This document shows, one piece after another, positions 56,332-64,000 of a stretch of 64,000 nt of DNA (within the stretch, counting starts at the first letter, position 1; each line of letters starts with the position of its first letter). The position numbers and the translations under genes are program-made. Origin of the DNA: MED-G78 sp964343355 (GTDB lineage: Bacteria > Pseudomonadota > Gammaproteobacteria > Magnimaribacterales > D2472); contig CAYFJC010000001.1 of the NCBI GenBank assembly GCA_964343355.1, forward strand, positions 1 through 64,000, read 5' to 3'. A model generated the notes under the pieces. The model worked only from the letters and a program-made list of their open reading frames with translations. It had not been told where the DNA came from and searched no databases.

Positions 56332-56706
56332 ATGGAAGTTTATATTATCTTAGCCTTGGTTCTAGCACTACTTCAAATTTGGATTATCCCATTGGTATTA
56401 AATTCAAGTAATCTTGAATGGATGCTCTCAAATAGGGAAGAGGTTTTAGATGACTCACCAATGCTTATTAGATCGAGAAAAGCTTATGCGAATCTTCAAG
56501 AGACTTTGCCTATATTTTTAGCTTTAGCTCTTTTATCAATGATTAAAGGAATTGATGTTACAGATATGGCATGTTGGTGGTTAATCTTTAGAGGAGTTCA
56601 TGGTATTTCATATATGGTAGGAGCAACCTACATGAGAACTCTTTCTTGGTTTGGAGCATTAGGAGCGCTTATAGGTATGGCAGTCCAAATTATTCAATTT
56701 TCATAA
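56332..56706 (+). CDS. MAPEG-family membrane protein
   Basis: This 124-residue protein has four helices. A conserved RSRKAYANLQETLPIFLAL segment matches the MAPEG glutathione-binding Arg/Asn region (RAxxNxxE). Eukaryotic members make leukotrienes or conjugate glutathione; bacterial MAPEG roles are mostly unknown. AGGAG precedes the ATG. A terminator follows. Confidence 0.85.
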   Translation: MEVYIILALVLALLQIWIIPLVLNSSNLEWMLSNREEVLDDSPMLIRSRKAYANLQETLPIFLALALLSMIKGIDVTDMACWWLIFRGVHGISYMVGATYMRTLSWFGALGALIGMAVQIIQFS

Positions 56707-56719
56707 GAAATATATACTT

Positions 56720-56746
56720 AAAAGGCACCTTCAAGGTGCCTTTTTT
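56720..56746 (+). terminator. Intrinsic terminator after MAPEG gene
   Basis: GGCACCT and AGGTGCC form a 7-bp stem with loop TCA, extended by flanking A and T bases and followed by a T6 tract. It lies 14 nt after the MAPEG stop. Confidence 0.88.
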
Positions 56747-56823
56747 ATGTTTTATACCTTTATATATTGGCACGTAAATTGCTTGTAAAGTAATGGAAGC
56801 TTAATAAAGCTTGCAAAATATCT

Positions 56824-56839
56824 AATACTAATTAGTATT
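56824..56839. promoter_or_regulatory. Perfect 16-bp palindrome upstream of TonB receptor
   Basis: AATACTAATTAGTATT reads the same on both strands and lies 30 nt before the receptor start. Two AAGCTT sites (56797-56802 and 56807-56812) lie just upstream. The palindrome is a plausible operator for a dimeric repressor; its owner is unknown. Confidence 0.4.
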
Positions 56840-56868
56840 TTATATACATCATTTTTTTGGAGAAACAA

Positions 56869-59235
56869 ATGAATAAATTAAAAGCCACCCTAGCGCTGCT
56901 ATTTGTTGCTACTACTGGAGTAACTTTTGCTCAAGAAGTTGAAGAGATAATAGTGACAGCTAATAAAAGTGAACAAACAGTTCAAGAAATACCTATGAAT
57001 ATTTCAGTGATTACCGCTGGAGATATTGAAGATCGTGGCATTTCAAATCCTGAGGATTACTTGAGGACCCTTGCTGGTGTCTCAACGCCTGGAGGAGATT
57101 CATTTTTTATTATTAGAGGTTTAAATACTTCTGCTGCTCAAAGAAGTTCCGGAACAACCAATGTTTACACTGATGAAGTTAACATGGCTATGGTAAATAT
57201 TTTTGATGTTGAAAGAATTGAATTACTTAGAGGACCTCAAGGAACTCTTTATGGCTCTAATGCTATTGGTGGAACTTTAAGATACATAACTAAAAAACCA
57301 GATCCTTCTGGTTTTGATGCTTCGGTTGAGTTTATAGCTGGTAGTAAAAAGTTTGCCTCCAAAGCTGTAAAAAATCTTAACGCAATGGTTAATATTCCAT
57401 TAGCGGATAATTTAGCTATGAGAGTTATTTCTACTTCATCTTTTGATCCTGGAATATATCAAAATGTTATGACTGGCAATAAGTCAGTTGGTGATGAAAA
57501 AGATGAACAAAAAACTGCGACTTTGGGTTATATGGATGGTCCTCTTAGTGTCATGGTTAGGTATAGTGAAAAATCAAGAAAAGATAATGGTGTTCAGGAA
57601 ACAGGAAACTCTTCCAAGCCAGGCTCAGCAGATGTTTATGACCCAAATTGTACTACAGATCTTTCTTATTTCTATAACTGGGATGGCTTACCTAATTGCT
57701 CAAGAGTAGCTTCAATAGCAGCAGAGATTGGTGTTGATACATCTGGCTATAATCCTCTTTTATGGTTTGCAGATGCAGCAGATGAGATTGGAATGACTGA
57801 TATGAGCATGCTTGCAACAACAATTACTTACGACTTTGATATGTTTACAGCCACATTAGTTAAATCAAGTTCTGAAACCAATGTATTTGAAAAAACTGAA
57901 TGGGGAAGAATTGATATGGATGACCTCTACAGTTCTCCACTATATAACGTTTCAACTAATGAGAGAGATACCACTGAATTAAGGATTTCTTCGAATCCTG
58001 GAACTATTGAATGGGTTGTTGGTTATTACAAGGATGAAAAAAGAGGCCTACCTGGTAATAGACAGGATCAATTTGGTATAAGCGATGCAGCATACGATTA
58101 CATAGCAAATATAATTATGGGCTACACAGGCTCAGCACCAACAGAATACCTTCCTTGGCAGAATTATAATCCTGGATATCCTGGATGGGATAATTCAAGG
58201 CTATATTATGGTTTTTATAGTTATGGTGATTATGCTGATGAAGAAGCATTTTTTGGTCAGCTTACTTACAACATGGATAAATTTGAATTCACTGCAGGAA
58301 TAAGAGATTACGAATTATCTGATGGATTTAAAGGAGAAAACTATGGTGTTTTTTACGAAGGTGAGTACGCTTGTGATGATGTAGATCAAACAGGGCCTGA
58401 TGGCATTTCATGTGGTCAAGAGTCAGGATCTGAATCAGATTCAAGACCTAAATTTACAGCTAGTTATATGCCAAATGATGATCTTACTTTTTTTGCAGTA
58501 AGCTCAGCTGGCTATAGAACTGGTGGTAATAATGCTGCTTTACCTTATTTTTGTGCAGAAGACCCAGAGGCAGCTAGTTCATTTAAGAGAAGGTACACAT
58601 CTGACAAAGCTGAAAATACTGAATTTGGTGTTAAAGCTAGAGGTAATGGTTTCTCTATAAATGCTACATATTTCCATATTGATTGGACTGATATTCAGAT
58701 TATTGTATCTCCAGCATGTGGTTGGAGTTACTACTTCAATGGAGCTGAAGCAACCTCGCAAGGTATAGAGTTAGATGTATCTTATGCCTTAGCTGATAAT
58801 TTATATCTAGACTTTACTGGAAGCTCAATGACAGCGGAAACAAATACTGACATTGTTAGTTTAGGAGCATCTAAAGGAGACAGGTTACCAAATACAGTAG
58901 AGAAGCAATACAACATTGGTCTTACCTATGAATACTCATCACCATTAATGGGGCTAGCTTCATTTGTAAGAGCTGATTATCTTTACTACGGCGATAGTTT
59001 TGCTACTTTTGAACAAAGCGAAAGTATGTTTTCTCCTGATTACACTAAACTTAATATTAACTGGGGTATGGAGATAGATGAGAATAATAGTATTCAGTTA
59101 TCTATTGATAATGCTACTGATGAGAGAACTGAAGCCTTTAAGTATTCAGTAAGCTCACCTAGCTGGAGACCTAGAGATTATATGCAGTGGATACCACCAA
59201 GAAGTGTTACTTTTAGTTATAGATATAACTATTAA
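56869..59235 (+). CDS. TonB-dependent receptor
   Basis: The ATG at 56869 follows TTGGAG; a TTG at 56857 is less likely. The 788-residue product has a signal peptide ending FAQ, a TonB box region (EVEEIIVTANKS), a plug with LRGPQGTLYGSNAIGGT and a barrel that ends in YNY. It imports an unknown organic ligand. The motif EVEE after the signal is shared with the receptor at 49330-52125. An intrinsic terminator follows. Confidence 0.93.
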   Translation: MNKLKATLALLFVATTGVTFAQEVEEIIVTANKSEQTVQEIPMNISVITAGDIEDRGISNPEDYLRTLAGVSTPGGDSFFIIRGLNTSAAQRSSGTTNVYTDEVNMAMVNIFDVERIELLRGPQGTLYGSNAIGGTLRYITKKPDPSGFDASVEFIAGSKKFASKAVKNLNAMVNIPLADNLAMRVISTSSFDPGIYQNVMTGNKSVGDEKDEQKTATLGYMDGPLSVMVRYSEKSRKDNGVQETGNSSKPGSADVYDPNCTTDLSYFYNWDGLPNCSRVASIAAEIGVDTSGYNPLLWFADAADEIGMTDMSMLATTITYDFDMFTATLVKSSSETNVFEKTEWGRIDMDDLYSSPLYNVSTNERDTTELRISSNPGTIEWVVGYYKDEKRGLPGNRQDQFGISDAAYDYIANIIMGYTGSAPTEYLPWQNYNPGYPGWDNSRLYYGFYSYGDYADEEAFFGQLTYNMDKFEFTAGIRDYELSDGFKGENYGVFYEGEYACDDVDQTGPDGISCGQESGSESDSRPKFTASYMPNDDLTFFAVSSAGYRTGGNNAALPYFCAEDPEAASSFKRRYTSDKAENTEFGVKARGNGFSINATYFHIDWTDIQIIVSPACGWSYYFNGAEATSQGIELDVSYALADNLYLDFTGSSMTAETNTDIVSLGASKGDRLPNTVEKQYNIGLTYEYSSPLMGLASFVRADYLYYGDSFATFEQSESMFSPDYTKLNINWGMEIDENNSIQLSIDNATDERTEAFKYSVSSPSWRPRDYMQWIPPRSVTFSYRYNY

Positions 59236-59251
59236 AAACTCAGGTTAATTT

Positions 59252-59281
59252 AAAAATGCTGGTTAGTACCAGCATTTTTTT
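59252..59281. terminator. Bidirectional intrinsic terminator
   Basis: AAAAATGCTGGT and ACCAGCATTTTT form a 12-bp stem with loop TAGT and a T-rich tail. It lies between the convergent TonB receptor and cysS genes and can serve both. Confidence 0.92.
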
Positions 59282-59287
59282 TGTCTA

Positions 59288-60694
59288 CTAAATACTCTTC
59301 CAGATAGTTCCAGAAGAAGTATCCTCTATTTCTATTCCCATAGAGCTTAGCTGGTCTCTTATTAAATCAGCTGATTTAAAATCTTTATCAGCTCGGGCTT
59401 TATTTCTAGATTCAATTAATTCATCTATAGCTTCTGGATCGATAGTGTCTTCAGTTATACCAATTTTTAACCAACTACTTGGATCTTCTTGAAGTATCCC
59501 TAATATATTTCCAGATGATAAAAGACTAACCTTGATATCCTTCTTTTCATCATCTGTTTTACTAGAAATATCACCAAGTAAGGTATTTAATTCCATCAAG
59601 ACTTTTGGTGTATTGAGGTCATCACAAAGGGCTTCAATAATATTGCTAGGAGGATTACTTAAATCGGCCTCACCTAATTCTACATTCTCTAAATCTCGGA
59701 GGATCCTATACATCTTATCTAGTAATTTTTTTGCCTGATGTAAGATTCCATCATTCCAATCGAGACCTTGTCTGTAATGAGATGATAACAATGCTAAACG
59801 AAGAACTTCTCCTGGGTAATCTTTTATAAGGTCATCCACTAATAGAATATTATTTAAAGACTTAGACATTTTTTCACTATTAACTGTAACAAAACCGTTA
59901 TGCATCCAGTAATTAGAATAAGAGTTAGGATTCTCTATATCAGCACTAGAGCAGCAACTCTGTGCAATCTCATTTTCATGATGAGGAAAAGTAAGGTCTC
60001 TTCCACCGCCATGGATATCAAAAGGTAATCCTAAGGTTTTTTCAGACATTGCTGAGCATTCTGTATGCCAGCCAGGTCGACCAAAACCCCAAGGTGAATC
60101 CCATCCTGGTTGATCTTTCGAGCTAGGCTTCCAAAGTACAAAATCTGCTGGATCTTTTTTAAATGGAGCAATTTCAACTCTACTTCCTGCTATTTGCTCA
60201 TCTCTATTCCTGTTTGATAAGAGTCCATAATTTGGGTATGAAAGAACATCGAAAAGAACGTGACCTTCTCTTTCATATGCATGATCTTTGTTTATCAAGT
60301 CTGAAATTAATTCAATCATTTCTGGAATATATTCAGTAGCTTTAGGTTGGATATCTGGAATTAGAACTCTAAGTTTTGCCATATCAGTATTATAAATATC
60401 TGCATATTTCTCAGTAATATCTTTAAAAGGAACATTGAGTTTATTTGCAGCATCAATAATTTTATCGTCTATATCAGTAATATTTGATACGTAGGTCACC
60501 TTTGGGTATAAATGTCTAAGAAGCCTTACGAGATTATCAAAGACTACTGCCATTCTTGCATTGCCTATATGAGCAAAATTATAAACAGTCGGACCACATG
60601 CATAAATTTTTATATGCTCAGGGTTTAAAGGCTTGAACTCCTCTTTTTTACCAGAAAGAGTATTATGTATTTTCAGTATCTGCACTATTTGCAC
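59288..60694 (-). CDS. cysS: Cysteine--tRNA ligase
   Basis: This is a 468-residue class I synthetase. HIGN follows CGPTVYNFA, the zinc-ligand segments GWHTECSAM and HHENE are present, and KMSKSLNN is the KMSKS loop. It charges tRNA-Cys. No ATG fits the N-terminus; the start is a GTG at 60694 or, equally possible, a GTG at 60685 (product beginning MQILKIHNTL). It overlaps the 3' end of maf by about 30 nt. Confidence 0.95.
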   Translation of the reverse strand: MQIVQILKIHNTLSGKKEEFKPLNPEHIKIYACGPTVYNFAHIGNARMAVVFDNLVRLLRHLYPKVTYVSNITDIDDKIIDAANKLNVPFKDITEKYADIYNTDMAKLRVLIPDIQPKATEYIPEMIELISDLINKDHAYEREGHVLFDVLSYPNYGLLSNRNRDEQIAGSRVEIAPFKKDPADFVLWKPSSKDQPGWDSPWGFGRPGWHTECSAMSEKTLGLPFDIHGGGRDLTFPHHENEIAQSCCSSADIENPNSYSNYWMHNGFVTVNSEKMSKSLNNILLVDDLIKDYPGEVLRLALLSSHYRQGLDWNDGILHQAKKLLDKMYRILRDLENVELGEADLSNPPSNIIEALCDDLNTPKVLMELNTLLGDISSKTDDEKKDIKVSLLSSGNILGILQEDPSSWLKIGITEDTIDPEAIDELIESRNKARADKDFKSADLIRDQLSSMGIEIEDTSSGTIWKSI

Positions 60695-61328
60695 CAGGTT
60701 CTATAGCTTCTAGATTTATTATATCAAGTTCTCTTAGCTGATTGAGTAATGGAAGAAGGGGCATCCCTCTTACTGTATATGAAGATCCATCTACTGATTT
60801 AAATAAATTACAGCCGAGTGATTCAAATTTATAAGCACCTGCAGCACCAATAGGATCTTCTGCTTGAACATAATTAATTATCTCTTGATCTGAAAGTTCG
60901 TGCATTGTCATGGTTGCATACTCTGAATACTTCCATACAGGTTTATTATTTTGATAGATACAAATACCACTGTATTGAAAATGAGAAGTACCAGAAAGTT
61001 TTTTTAGATTATTAATTGCATTTTCTTGAGTTCCAGGTTTATCAAATATTGTATTGTTATGAATACACATCTGATCTCCACCAATAACAAACGCTTCAGG
61101 AAACTGAGAACTAACTGCCGATGCTTTAGCTTCTGCTAATGCAATAACCTGCTCATTAAAGGGCAATGAGCATATTTTTTCTTTTAAGATAGATTCATCA
61201 ACATCAGAAGTAACCACTTTAAAGTTTACACCTGCATCTTCAAGCATAACTTTTCTGCTGGCTGAGCCAGAAGCAAGAATGAGAGGCTTTTTAGTTTGAA
61301 TAAATAAAGAAGCAGACCTATTGGTCAT
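60663..61328 (-). CDS. maf: Maf family nucleotide pyrophosphatase
   Basis: This 221-residue protein has the Maf signature LILASGSASRKVML, the catalytic-acid block FVIGGDQM, and GAAGAYKFE. Maf proteins hydrolyse non-canonical nucleoside triphosphates; the YceF type prefers m7GTP. The substrate subtype cannot be decided. Its ATG overlaps the folE stop (TAATG). Confidence 0.9.
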   Translation of the reverse strand: MTNRSASLFIQTKKPLILASGSASRKVMLEDAGVNFKVVTSDVDESILKEKICSLPFNEQVIALAEAKASAVSSQFPEAFVIGGDQMCIHNNTIFDKPGTQENAINNLKKLSGTSHFQYSGICIYQNNKPVWKYSEYATMTMHELSDQEIINYVQAEDPIGAAGAYKFESLGCNLFKSVDGSSYTVRGMPLLPLLNQLRELDIINLEAIEPGANSADTENT

Positions 61329-61921
61329 TAACTTGAAGCATTACCAGAAGCTATTAAGTTCATAAACTCAGCTCTTGTTTTAGGGTCTTGTTTAAAGAGA
61401 CCTAACATTCTGCTAGTCACTGTACTTGCTTCTGTTTTATGAATACCTCTGGTTGACATACATTCGTGTGCAGCATCTATAACCACTGCAACTCCTCTTG
61501 GCTGAAGAACTCTTTCAATAGTATCGGCAATTTGAGCAGTCATTGTTTCTTGCGTCTGAAGGCGTTTCCCAAATATATCAACTACTCTGGCTAATTTACT
61601 TATACCTACAACTCTTTTGTTTGGTATATAACCAACATGAGCTATTCCTATAATTGGAACCATGTGATGTTCGCAATGAGATTCAACTCGAATATTTCTT
61701 ACAATAACCATTTCATCATAACCCTCAACTTCTTCAAAAGTTTTAGCTAGGGCCGCTTCTGGGTCAATATTGTAGCCTTCAAAAAACTCAGTATAAGATC
61801 TTACTACTCTATCTGGGGTTTCAAGTAATCCTTCACGAGTTGGATCATCTCCAGCCCATGAGATTAAAGTTTTAACTGCTTCCATTGCTTCTTCTTTAGT
61901 AGGCCTGATAGTATCTGACAT
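61328..61921 (-). CDS. folE: GTP cyclohydrolase I
   Basis: This 197-residue enzyme has the zinc ligands Cys83 and His86 in SHCEHHMVP and Cys154 in HECMSTRG, with the conserved QETMTAQIA block. It turns GTP into dihydroneopterin triphosphate for folate synthesis. A TAATG overlap couples it to maf. Confidence 0.96.
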   Translation of the reverse strand: MSDTIRPTKEEAMEAVKTLISWAGDDPTREGLLETPDRVVRSYTEFFEGYNIDPEAALAKTFEEVEGYDEMVIVRNIRVESHCEHHMVPIIGIAHVGYIPNKRVVGISKLARVVDIFGKRLQTQETMTAQIADTIERVLQPRGVAVVIDAAHECMSTRGIHKTEASTVTSRMLGLFKQDPKTRAEFMNLIASGNASS

Positions 61922-62015
61922 ATTTTTTCCTAAATGTGTATTCTGTTTGATGCCATTTTATCTGATATGAGATTAAATAAAAGTCTAAATTGCATACCTT
62001 GGCTAATAATTTATA

Positions 62016-62981
62016 TTAAATAAGGTTTTTAATAGGTTTTTCATTAATAATATTTAACAGATTTTTACAAAATAATTCATTCATCCTGATAATTGCATGT
62101 AATGAATGAGCTGAATCATGAGAGGAAATATAACAATTATCAGCATCCCATAAACCCGATTGATTGGGTAACGGCTCTACTTTAGTTGTATCAAGTGCTG
62201 CGCAGGCTATCTCACCTGAATTTAGCGCTTTTATTAGATCATCTTCATTTACTGCATTTCCTCTGCCTACATTAATAAACATAGCTGTATCTTTCATTAA
62301 CGATAAAGTTTCTTTATTTATAATATTGTCATTTTCTTGGGAAGATGGAAGGCAGGCAATAACAAAATCTGCATGCGGTAGAAGCTCTAATGTTTTATCT
62401 GGGTGCTGAACTGAGTCTGCAAAAGCACATTCAAAAGTGGAGCGCTTAGTTGCAGTTACATTCATGCCAAAGCTTTTAGCTAATCTTCCAACTTCTTGAC
62501 CAATACCACCATAACCAAGAATTAATATGCTTTTGTAGGTAAGCTCACCATCTCCACCCCAAGCCTCCCAATTAGTGTTTTTTTGTAATTCAATATGTTT
62601 ATCAATTCTTTTAGTCCATCTAAGCATTTGAGCAAAAACATAATTAGCAATAGGTATTGCATGAATACCACTAGCATTTGCTACTTTTGCATTTGTTTTA
62701 AGAATATTCTGAATAAGTGGGCTATCGGTACCAGCATAACCGGTTTGGATAAAATCCATTTGTTCACAAAGTTTAATAAGTGGTTTTGCTATATCTGGAT
62801 TTAAATCAGCCGCAAACATAAATTCATAAGTGAGAAAAAAAATATCACATTTTTCTATACCCTTCCATGAAGGGTTTGCAGGGTTATTGGGATCAATTGA
62901 AATTAATTCTATAGAAGGATCAACTTGTTTTATTTGATCACCAAAGAATTGCTTTGTGTTATTAGATACTAGAACTTTCAT
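62016..62981 (-). CDS. D-2-hydroxyacid dehydrogenase family protein
   Basis: This 321-residue protein has the NAD-binding motif LGYGGIGQEVGRLA, an INVGRGNAVNEDDL block (Arg) and a His in SSHDSAH where the family has its catalytic His. The substrate may be a 2-hydroxy acid such as glyoxylate or a phosphoglycerate-type acid; it is not known. It follows the enoyl-CoA hydratase gene with a 2-nt gap. Confidence 0.85.
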   Translation of the reverse strand: MKVLVSNNTKQFFGDQIKQVDPSIELISIDPNNPANPSWKGIEKCDIFFLTYEFMFAADLNPDIAKPLIKLCEQMDFIQTGYAGTDSPLIQNILKTNAKVANASGIHAIPIANYVFAQMLRWTKRIDKHIELQKNTNWEAWGGDGELTYKSILILGYGGIGQEVGRLAKSFGMNVTATKRSTFECAFADSVQHPDKTLELLPHADFVIACLPSSQENDNIINKETLSLMKDTAMFINVGRGNAVNEDDLIKALNSGEIACAALDTTKVEPLPNQSGLWDADNCYISSHDSAHSLHAIIRMNELFCKNLLNIINEKPIKNLI

Positions 62982-62983
62982 AA

Positions 62984-63679
62984 TTAATCTGTGTCGATGT
63001 TCATGCTAATTTGTTGCTCAACCTTAAATCCAGCTTCTATATCAATAGGTTCAATTGCGTTAAGAGATTTTTTAGCCAAAACTAAAGAATGTCTTTCTTT
63101 GCCCGCTATTGTTTCTGCTAATCTAAAAGCAGCCTCATGAAGTTCCTCTATAGAGTCATGCAAAGATGTAATTGCGCCATATTTATTTGCCTCTTCAGCA
63201 GAAATTGGTTCACCAGTTAAAATCATCTGCCTGACAATATTTGAAGGAAATAATCTTGTCATATGCGCTGCACCTACTACGACCCTAAAGTTAATACCCG
63301 GAAAACCAAAATAAGCATCCTTCGAAGCTAATATAAAATCACCGGATGCAGGAATAAAAACTCCAGCACCTAAAGCATAACCATGACAGGCTGTAATTAC
63401 TGGAATATTGCACATATGAATGCTTCTTGCTGCTTTCCAAAGATGATCCATTAAAGTGGGGACTAATTCAATATTGTCTCTAGTTTCAGCTTTATCAGCA
63501 CCACCACAAAAACCCTTACCTGAAGCTGTTATAACTATAACGTTTACTGATTTATCTTCAGATAAATCATTTATAATATTACAAAGATTGAGCCATTGAG
63601 TTGAATCAATTGCATTAACTGGGGGGCAATCGATATTAATTTTGGCAATTCGTCCTTCTTTAGTATGATGAATTGGCAT
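62984..63679 (-). CDS. Enoyl-CoA hydratase/isomerase family protein
   Basis: This 231-residue crotonase-fold protein has the oxyanion-hole block GKGFCGGADK and GYALGAGVFIPASGD. The usual catalytic Glu pair of enoyl-CoA hydratase is not clearly present in the second block (YFGFPGIN), so hydratase activity is not assured. It forms a two-gene unit with the dehydrogenase downstream. Confidence 0.85.
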   Translation of the reverse strand: MPIHHTKEGRIAKINIDCPPVNAIDSTQWLNLCNIINDLSEDKSVNVIVITASGKGFCGGADKAETRDNIELVPTLMDHLWKAARSIHMCNIPVITACHGYALGAGVFIPASGDFILASKDAYFGFPGINFRVVVGAAHMTRLFPSNIVRQMILTGEPISAEEANKYGAITSLHDSIEELHEAAFRLAETIAGKERHSLVLAKKSLNAIEPIDIEAGFKVEQQISMNIDTD

Positions 63680-63719
63680 AAAGCTCCTTAATTTTTAATA
63701 AAGTATTTTAATTGTAACA

Positions 63720-64000
63720 ATGTCAAAGATAAAAGCATTAATAAATCCTGTAACTCCCTTTCAGCAGAATGCTCCAATAATTTACTGCACTGAAACAAGA
63801 AAGTGTGCATTTGTAGATCCAGGTGGAGATCTAGAAATCTTGCTTGAAGCTGCAAAGCAAAATAACTTAATACCTGAAAAAATTCTTTTAACACATGCTC
63901 ATATCGATCATGCTGGAGGTGCTCATGAGCTTTCAAGAATTCTTAATCTCAAAATAGAAGGTCCTCATAAAGATGATCAATTTCTAATAGATACTATTGA
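63720..64000 (+). CDS. MBL-fold metallo-hydrolase (3' end cut by window)
   Basis: Translation from the ATG at 63720 gives 93 complete codons open to the window end. The N-terminus (PVTPFQQNAPIIYC) and zinc motif THAHIDHAGG match YcbL/glyoxalase II-like hydrolases. It probably hydrolyses a glutathione thioester or a related thioester. It is divergent from the enoyl-CoA hydratase gene across 40 nt. Confidence 0.85.
   Translation, partial: MSKIKALINPVTPFQQNAPIIYCTETRKCAFVDPGGDLEILLEAAKQNNLIPEKILLTHAHIDHAGGAHELSRILNLKIEGPHKDDQFLIDTI

Overview
The window reads as a compact, AT-rich chromosome segment from a marine gammaproteobacterium of the SAR86 type. This placement is an inference. ZipA and MnmC point to Gammaproteobacteria. 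Tight gene packing, several acyl-CoA dehydrogenases, large TonB-dependent receptors and many surface lipoproteins fit a streamlined oligotroph that lives on dissolved organic matter. There are no insertion sequences, prophage genes, CRISPR arrays or rRNA genes, and no gap above 300 bases lacks a gene.

Layout. 1-9308: a partial esterase lipoprotein, exonuclease I, an acyl-CoA dehydrogenase divergent from a LysR regulator, an SDR enzyme, a cation antiporter, a thioredoxin-like protein, a Bacteroidetes-type AMP nucleosidase and an MFS transporter. 9391-9475: tRNA-Leu(UAG). 9560-17566: one 2668-residue surface lipoprotein with 13 cadherin-like repeats, a probable copper-site domain nested in one repeat, a PPC-like domain and a subtilisin-type protease. 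17606-28474: small membrane proteins, a coiled-coil membrane protein, two acyl-CoA dehydrogenases, an alkylsulfatase-like lipoprotein, mnmC, a DUF4136 lipoprotein and an M16 metalloprotease.

42797 down to 28475 is one co-directional minus-strand run: metY, a glycosyltransferase-like gene, ccmABCDEFGH with a short ccmI-like gene, smc, zipA, ligA and a transglycosylase lipoprotein. Many neighbours overlap by 1 to 8 nt. It links sulfur amino acid synthesis, cytochrome c maturation, chromosome organisation, division and DNA ligation. 43002-64000: a cupin-like protein, a MerC-like protein, a secreted EEP-family enzyme, pyruvate dehydrogenase aceE-aceF, a thioesterase, two TonB-dependent receptors, yidD, thrS, a hydrolase with a membrane domain, MAPEG, cysS, maf, folE, a 2-hydroxyacid dehydrogenase, an enoyl-CoA hydratase and a partial MBL-fold hydrolase.

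Most notable signals: an SMC protein whose arms consist of tandem duplications and in which no hinge domain can be seen; a C-H-M copper-type motif nested in a cadherin repeat of the giant protease; a structured pseudoknot-like leader before metY; an enlarged zinc-finger loop in LigA; and three convergent gene pairs that end on the same four bases. I found no complete, clearly new multi-gene system.
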